From CAYZJD01 sp964478455 (lineage in GTDB: Bacteria > Acidobacteriota > Terriglobia > Bryobacterales > Bryobacteraceae), in assembly GCA_964478455.1 (NCBI GenBank), contig CAYZJD010000224.1, positions 1 through 7,711 on the forward strand: a stretch of 7,711 nt of DNA. The letters run 5' to 3'. Each line of letters starts with the position of its first letter. Position 1 is the first letter of the stretch. A model generated the notes under the pieces. That model ran no database searches. It had not been told where the DNA came from and saw only the letters and a list, made by a program, of their open reading frames with translations. The position numbers and the translations under genes are program-made. Below, one piece after another: positions 5,914 to 7,711 of this stretch.

Positions 5914-6981
5914 ATGTCAATCACAGTTGTATGCCTGCACTTTGTGGCTCTGGGTTTGTCCTTTGCAGCCGCCGCTGACCGGGATTCGGCCGCTGCGCTG
6001 AATCATCTCGGCGCCCGCCATTACGCCGAAGGACGGTACCAGGAGTCGGAACAACTCTTCCGTAAGGCCGTCTCCATCTGGGAGGGTGACGGCGAAACAC
6101 ACGCCGAGGATCTGGGTAAGGCGCTGGGCAACCTGGCCGCGGCCATTCGCGCCCAGAACCGTCTACAGGAGGCTGAGGCGTTGTACCGGCGGTCTCTCGC
6201 CGTCCTTGAGCAGGCGCTGGGCCCGCGAGACCCGAGCATTGCCGCCACGCTCGGCAATCTGGCCGAACTCTGCCGGGCGTCGGGTAAGTATGCCGAAGCA
6301 GAATCCCTTTACGTTCGATTGCTGGTTTTACAGAAGGACTCGCAAGGAACGGCCGGCGCGGCCGTGGCGGCAACGCTCGGCAACCTCGGTGCGCTATATC
6401 AGGTTCAGGAACGCTACTCTGAGGCGCGGGCGTCCTATGAGCGCGCGCTGGCCGCTGGCGGCGAAGAAGCGCTGAACCGGGACGACCTGCTCCTCATCAC
6501 AATCCTCAACAACCTCGGGCTTCTGTACAAGCGCGAAGGACGCTACGCGGAGGCGGAGCCGTTGTTCCGCCGTTGCCTCGACACCTGGGAGAGAACGCTG
6601 GGGCCGGAACATCCGAACGTAGCCACCACGCTCGTGAACCTGGCGGAGTTGTTCGTCGCCCTGAGGAAGCTTCACGGCGCCGAGAAGCTGTACGGCCGCG
6701 CATTGTCCATCCGGGAAAGAGCCCTTGAGCCACGTCATCAGAGTCTCGCCGATTCCATGAAAGGCCTCGCGAATGTGTATCTCGCGCAAGGCAGGCAGAC
6801 CGAAGCCATCAGCCTCCTGAAGCGCGTCCTGGCCATCGAGGAAGAGGTGCTTGGCCCGGATCACCCTCAACTCGCGGTCGACCTCGCTGGCTACGCGCGG
6901 GTCCTCCACCTCGCTCGCCGGGAAAGCGAGGCAAGCCAGGCCGAGGCCCGCGCCAACGCCATTATGGGGCGACGGAAGTGA
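5914..6981 (+). CDS. Exported tetratricopeptide-repeat protein, kinesin-light-chain type
   Basis: This encodes 355 residues. Residues 1-21 form a hydrophobic leader ending in AAAA, consistent with a signal peptide. After it comes a nearly perfect array of 42-residue TPRs, with repeat starts at 28 (ALNHLG), 70 (ALGNLA), 112 (TLGNLA), 154 (TLGNLG), 197 (ILNNLG), 239 (TLVNLA), 281 (SMKGLA) and 323 (DLAGYA). Linkers such as LGPEHPNVA and LGPDHPQLA are the signature of the TPR_10/TPR_12 kinesin-light-chain group. The protein is entirely repeat, so it should be a binding scaffold and not an enzyme. The start codon has little Shine-Dalgarno support, but the leader fixes it. It is divergent from the histidine kinase across 115 bases, so it could be a target or an accessory of that system; this is inferred from position only. 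Confidence 0.95.
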   Translation: MSITVVCLHFVALGLSFAAAADRDSAAALNHLGARHYAEGRYQESEQLFRKAVSIWEGDGETHAEDLGKALGNLAAAIRAQNRLQEAEALYRRSLAVLEQALGPRDPSIAATLGNLAELCRASGKYAEAESLYVRLLVLQKDSQGTAGAAVAATLGNLGALYQVQERYSEARASYERALAAGGEEALNRDDLLLITILNNLGLLYKREGRYAEAEPLFRRCLDTWERTLGPEHPNVATTLVNLAELFVALRKLHGAEKLYGRALSIRERALEPRHQSLADSMKGLANVYLAQGRQTEAISLLKRVLAIEEEVLGPDHPQLAVDLAGYARVLHLARRESEASQAEARANAIMGRRK

Positions 6982-7091
6982 CGCTCGTCTCGATCTCCGT
7001 CCACTCCCGGCAGTTCCGGCCGCGACCAACATGCCCGGTGGTAACTCATCACTGATCGCCAAGCCCCTGCTAAGGCTCGGACAGGTGAAAC

Positions 7092-7113
7092 TCGGCTCCT
7101 GCGAAACAGCCGA
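7092..7113 (-). terminator. Hairpin after the PIN-like toxin gene, weak terminator candidate
   Basis: TCGGCT (7092-7097) pairs with AGCCGA (7108-7113) across a 10-base loop. In minus-strand RNA it begins 3 bases after the stop codon at 7117 and is followed by a short GUUU. The U-run is too short for a confident call. Confidence 0.3.
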
Positions 7114-7116
7114 ACC

Positions 7117-7467
7117 TTACAGCGGGATCCACACCAGCCGGTTGTGCCACTCCTCGGCTCGGCTGGCGGCCCAGATCAGCAACAGCTCTTCGACAGCCAT
7201 GCCAAGAGAGATGTTCTTGGGCACTATAATCACGCCGGCGCTTGTTCTGACTGCAATGAACTGCGCGAAGTGTCTCGGCATGGTGCGCTGATCATGAGTC
7301 AATAGAATCCGGAGTGAGTCGGCGGCTACCCGCAACACGTCAGGGTCAGCCAGACCCACCAGACCTGCTTCCGCAGCGGTCTGAATGTCCACCTCCGGCT
7401 GCCGCCGCTTCAAGCCGCGAATGATCCGGGCATCCAGGTCGGCGTCAGCCTGGAATCTGACTCTCAT
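7117..7467 (-). CDS. DUF5615-type PIN-like toxin
   Basis: This encodes 116 residues, the usual length for this family. The N-terminus RVRFQADADLD has the early acidic residues (D8, D10, D12) typical of PIN-like nucleases. The middle segment GLADPDVLRVAAD, then ILLTHDQRTMPRHF (with D59), and the strand GVIIVPKNI match the DUF5615 layout. By family knowledge these are candidate ribonucleases related to the Mut7-C/PIN group and form toxin-antitoxin pairs with DUF433 proteins. The start ATG at 7465-7467 lies inside the end of the upstream antitoxin frame, a 23-base overlap that suggests translational coupling. Catalytic activity is inferred, not shown. A hairpin follows the stop. Confidence 0.9.
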   Translation of the reverse strand: MRVRFQADADLDARIIRGLKRRQPEVDIQTAAEAGLVGLADPDVLRVAADSLRILLTHDQRTMPRHFAQFIAVRTSAGVIIVPKNISLGMAVEELLLIWAASRAEEWHNRLVWIPL

Positions 7468-7711
7468 GACGCGCCCGCTGCAGGCGGGTAATCAAGTCGG
7501 CGTTCCGGCGACGGGAGTCGGCTTGCAGTTCGTGGAACAGCTTCTCCCCTTCGCGAAGATACTCGTCCACCATCGGCTGGTTGGCGAGATAGAAAGCGAT
7601 GGCGCCGTAAACCTGTTCCAGGGTCAGGGCGGGGAAGCTCTCCGCGATGCTCTCGGGAGAGAGGCCTTCGCGGAAGCAGTAGACAATCGAATCCAGGGAG
7701 ACGCGGCTGCC
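7445..7711 (-). CDS. DUF433-type antitoxin (5' end outside window)
   Basis: The last 88 residues are visible; the start lies beyond the right edge. The sequence begins GSRVSLDSIVYCFREGLSPE and continues ESFPALTLEQVYGAIAFYL, the winged or homeodomain-like DUF433 core (strand RVSL, helix with GLSPE, then the FPALTL helix). A C-terminal helical tail (VDEYLREGEKLFHEL and following, about 48-88) would be the toxin-binding part. The frame ends at TGA (7445-7447), 23 bases inside the toxin gene. DUF433 proteins are thought to neutralise DUF5615 toxins and bind their own promoter; that promoter is outside the window. Probably only a few residues to a few tens of residues are missing. Confidence 0.9.
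   Translation of the reverse strand, partial: GSRVSLDSIVYCFREGLSPESIAESFPALTLEQVYGAIAFYLANQPMVDEYLREGEKLFHELQADSRRRNADLITRLQRARHESQIPG

Noticed and set aside
6971..7001. GACGGA/TCCGTC pairing across the TPR stop codon as a terminator
   Set aside because: The 19-base loop, the position over the stop codon and the absence of a T-run make it unconvincing.
6394..7062. Minus-strand open frame of 222 residues
   Set aside because: Antisense to the regular 42-residue TPR array; the symmetry of codon positions in GC-rich DNA explains it.

Overview
The window reads as a high-GC bacterial chromosome segment. Its gene content suggests Acidobacteriota, perhaps near Bryobacter/Solibacter: a secreted TPR-plus-PD40 propeller protein, a kinesin-light-chain-type TPR protein, a large-sensor histidine kinase with an OmpR-type regulator, and small toxin-antitoxin pairs. 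That assignment rests on gene style only, with no marker gene. No RNA gene, CRISPR array, transposase or integrase was seen.

Layout, left to right. (1) 1-1295, minus: a PD40/TolB-like beta-propeller protein, cut by the left edge. It has no long complete plus-strand competitor that looks real. (2) 1351-2103, minus: a secreted protein of unknown family with a strong Shine-Dalgarno site. (3) 2104-2502: a 400-base non-coding stretch holding a perfect 9-bp inverted repeat, an imperfect 35-base tandem repeat, a relic of a response-regulator 3' end, and two short hairpins. (4) 2503-3053, plus: an addiction-module antitoxin and a ParE/RelE-type toxin, overlapping by 4 bases. (5) 3146-5798, minus: a histidine kinase followed by its response regulator, overlapping by 8 bases. 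(6) 5914-6981, plus and divergent from the kinase: an exported TPR protein. (7) 7117-7711, minus: a second, unrelated pair, a DUF433-type antitoxin (cut by the right edge) and a DUF5615 PIN-like toxin, overlapping by 23 bases.

Functionally, the kinase/regulator pair is the core. The kinase has a roughly 360-residue extracytoplasmic sensor of unknown fold, part of it TPR-like, and the exported TPR protein is transcribed away from it across a 115-base shared upstream region. Partnership between them is an inference from position only.

The most unusual structure is that the ParE-type module lies between two copies of the response regulator's 3' end: the working end (3141-3209) and a decayed copy about 838 bases away (2304-2371). 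They share an identical 37-base core. This looks like a footprint of insertion, or of recombination between related regulator genes.
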